Assembly: GCA_902760955.1 (NCBI GenBank)
Contig: CACWIG010000003.1
Span: forward strand, 17,570 to 81,569
Direction of reading: 5' to 3'
Length of the DNA stretch: 64,000 nucleotides
Source: an uncultured Ruminococcus sp.
GTDB taxonomy: Bacteria > Bacillota > Clostridia > Monoglobales > Monoglobaceae
The position numbers and the translations under genes are program-made. Under the pieces are notes generated by a model. It did no database searches and was not told the DNA's origin. It was given only the letters and a program-made list of their open reading frames with translations. Of this stretch, positions 62,756-64,000 are shown piece after piece; the first letter of the stretch is position 1; every line of letters begins with the position of its first letter.

Positions 62756-64000
62756 ATGAAACATTATGTAAAGAAGTTTATAAAAATATTTATCGCAACT
62801 TTTATAATCTTTTCGCTTGCAGTGTGCATAGCGTTTGGAGGAGCAGTTCTCGGTTATTGGGGCGGAATTGACGACTTGGATACCGAGAGCCTGACGCTTA
62901 ATCAAAATTCCGTGATAGTATATGATGACCCCGATACGGGCGAGGAAGTTGAGCTTCATAAAATTAATTCAACTGAGAATCGTGAATGGGTAAGTATACA
63001 GGAAATTCCTGAGGATTTGCAAAAAGCCTTTATATCTATCGAAGACGAGCGCTTTATGGAACACAAGGGGTATGACCTTCCGAGAACGGTAAAGGCTACA
63101 TTCACTTGGATATGGGGTAAACTTACGGGAAAGAAGGGTGCAAGCCTTGGCGGAAGTACCATTACACAGCAGCTGATAAAGAATGTCACAGGTGAAAACG
63201 ATCAGACGCCTATCAGAAAGATACGTGAGATTTCAAGAGCGGTTTCTCTTGAAAAGCAGATGGACAAAAATCAGATATTGGAGATGTATTTAAACTGTAT
63301 ATATCTGTCCCACGGCTGTAACGGAGTAAAGACTGCGGCAAAGACGTATTTTGGCAAAGAGGTAAAGGATTTGACTCTTGCAGAGTGTGCGGCAATTGCG
63401 GGTATTACACAAAATCCTTCTGCATATGACCTCATAGATAACCCTGAAAATAATAAAAAAAGACAGCAGATGGTTCTTGTCAAAATGAAGGAATTGGGAT
63501 ATATAACGGAAGATGAATTTGACAGTGCCTTAAACGAAGAATTAAAGATAAAAAAAGATGGCACCGACGATACAGAACAGACAAAGACGACTTCGTATTT
63601 TGTTGACCAGGTTATAACAGATGTTATTAATGATTTAAAAGAGCTTGGGTATTCTGATACGCTTGCAAATAAGATTGTATATTCGGGCGGTGTAAAGATA
63701 AAATCCACGTACAATCCTGAAATTCAAAAAATTGTTGAAGATTATTACAGCAAGTCAAGTAACTTTTATGGTACGGGAGCACAATCTGCCATAACGATTA
63801 TTGATGTTCAAACAGGGCAGGTTGTGGGTATAGCAGGCGGCATAGGTGAAAAGACGGCGAGCCTCACATTAAATCGTGCGTCACAGTCCCCAAGACAGCC
63901 GGGTTCTACAATTAAACCCATTGCGGCGTATGCACCTGCTTTGGAAAACGGCGAGATAACACCTTGCTCTGTCTACGAGGACAAGGCAAAGTCATATAAT
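62756..64000 (+). CDS. Class A penicillin-binding protein, 3' end outside the window
   Basis: 415 codons are visible from the ATG at 62756 (AAAGAGG upstream). An N-terminal membrane helix is followed by a GT51 transglycosylase (EDERFMEHKGYD, GGSTITQQLIKN, RKIREISRAVSLEKQM). The transpeptidase begins with the SxxK motif in PGSTIKP. It polymerises and crosslinks peptidoglycan. The later SxN and KTG motifs lie beyond the window. Confidence 0.93.
   Translation, partial: MKHYVKKFIKIFIATFIIFSLAVCIAFGGAVLGYWGGIDDLDTESLTLNQNSVIVYDDPDTGEEVELHKINSTENREWVSIQEIPEDLQKAFISIEDERFMEHKGYDLPRTVKATFTWIWGKLTGKKGASLGGSTITQQLIKNVTGENDQTPIRKIREISRAVSLEKQMDKNQILEMYLNCIYLSHGCNGVKTAAKTYFGKEVKDLTLAECAAIAGITQNPSAYDLIDNPENNKKRQQMVLVKMKELGYITEDEFDSALNEELKIKKDGTDDTEQTKTTSYFVDQVITDVINDLKELGYSDTLANKIVYSGGVKIKSTYNPEIQKIVEDYYSKSSNFYGTGAQSAITIIDVQTGQVVGIAGGIGEKTASLTLNRASQSPRQPGSTIKPIAAYAPALENGEITPCSVYEDKAKSYN

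Overview
The window is a low-GC Firmicutes chromosome segment, most likely a member of the Clostridia. The evidence is A+T-rich coding sequence, strong GGAGG/GGTGA ribosome sites, frequent TTG and GTG starts, S-layer-homology (SLH) proteins, an IspH-ribosomal protein S1 fusion and an archaeal-type prolyl-tRNA synthetase. I cannot name a genus from sequence alone.

Left chromosomal arm (1-21523). It opens inside a large secreted-looking repeat protein, followed by an SLH-domain protein. A mostly co-directional housekeeping run comes next: proS, the cyclic-di-AMP cyclase cdaA with its ybbR/cdaR partner, an FAD oxidoreductase, glmM, ychF, a zinc-ribbon protein, a CobK-like protein, cmk, plsC, ispH-rpsA and murD. 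After these are a small membrane protein, an exported transglutaminase-like protein and, on the minus strand, a TauE/SafE transporter encoded as two half genes.

Prophage (21524-58343, about 36.8 kb). An intact-looking temperate phage sits in the 3' end of a tRNA-Pro(GGG) gene. A 17-bp core is duplicated at both ends, the tRNA gene is rebuilt at the right end, and paired arm-type repeats lie just inside both ends. The leftward lysogeny block holds the tyrosine integrase, a candidate type I toxin-antitoxin pair, a stalk-domain protein, a voltage-gated K+ channel and a LexA-like repressor. The rightward early block holds Cro, many small zinc-ribbon proteins, a methyltransferase, a DnaD-like initiator carrying iterons, DnaB and an ArpU-like regulator. 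A 10-bp-periodic TTCCG array and a second recombinase lead into HNH, terminase, portal, protease and an HK97-type capsid. The tail module is PBSX-like and contractile: sheath, tube, a chaperone pair with an A AAA AAC frameshift site, tape measure, an amidase-hub fusion and baseplate. It is followed by a fibre ending in a C-type-lectin-like, GC-skewed tail, then holin, a papain-SLH protein and an amidase.

Right chromosomal arm (58344-64000). It contains the 5' part of tRNA-Pro, pgi, a small P-loop protein, thrC, a BofC-like protein on the minus strand, and the start of a class A penicillin-binding protein cut by the window edge.

The strongest leads for new biology are the 22-codon toxin with its convergent RNA, the channel/stalk cargo genes, the decamer array, the initiator-gene origin, the frameshift and the orphan variable-region-like fibre tail.
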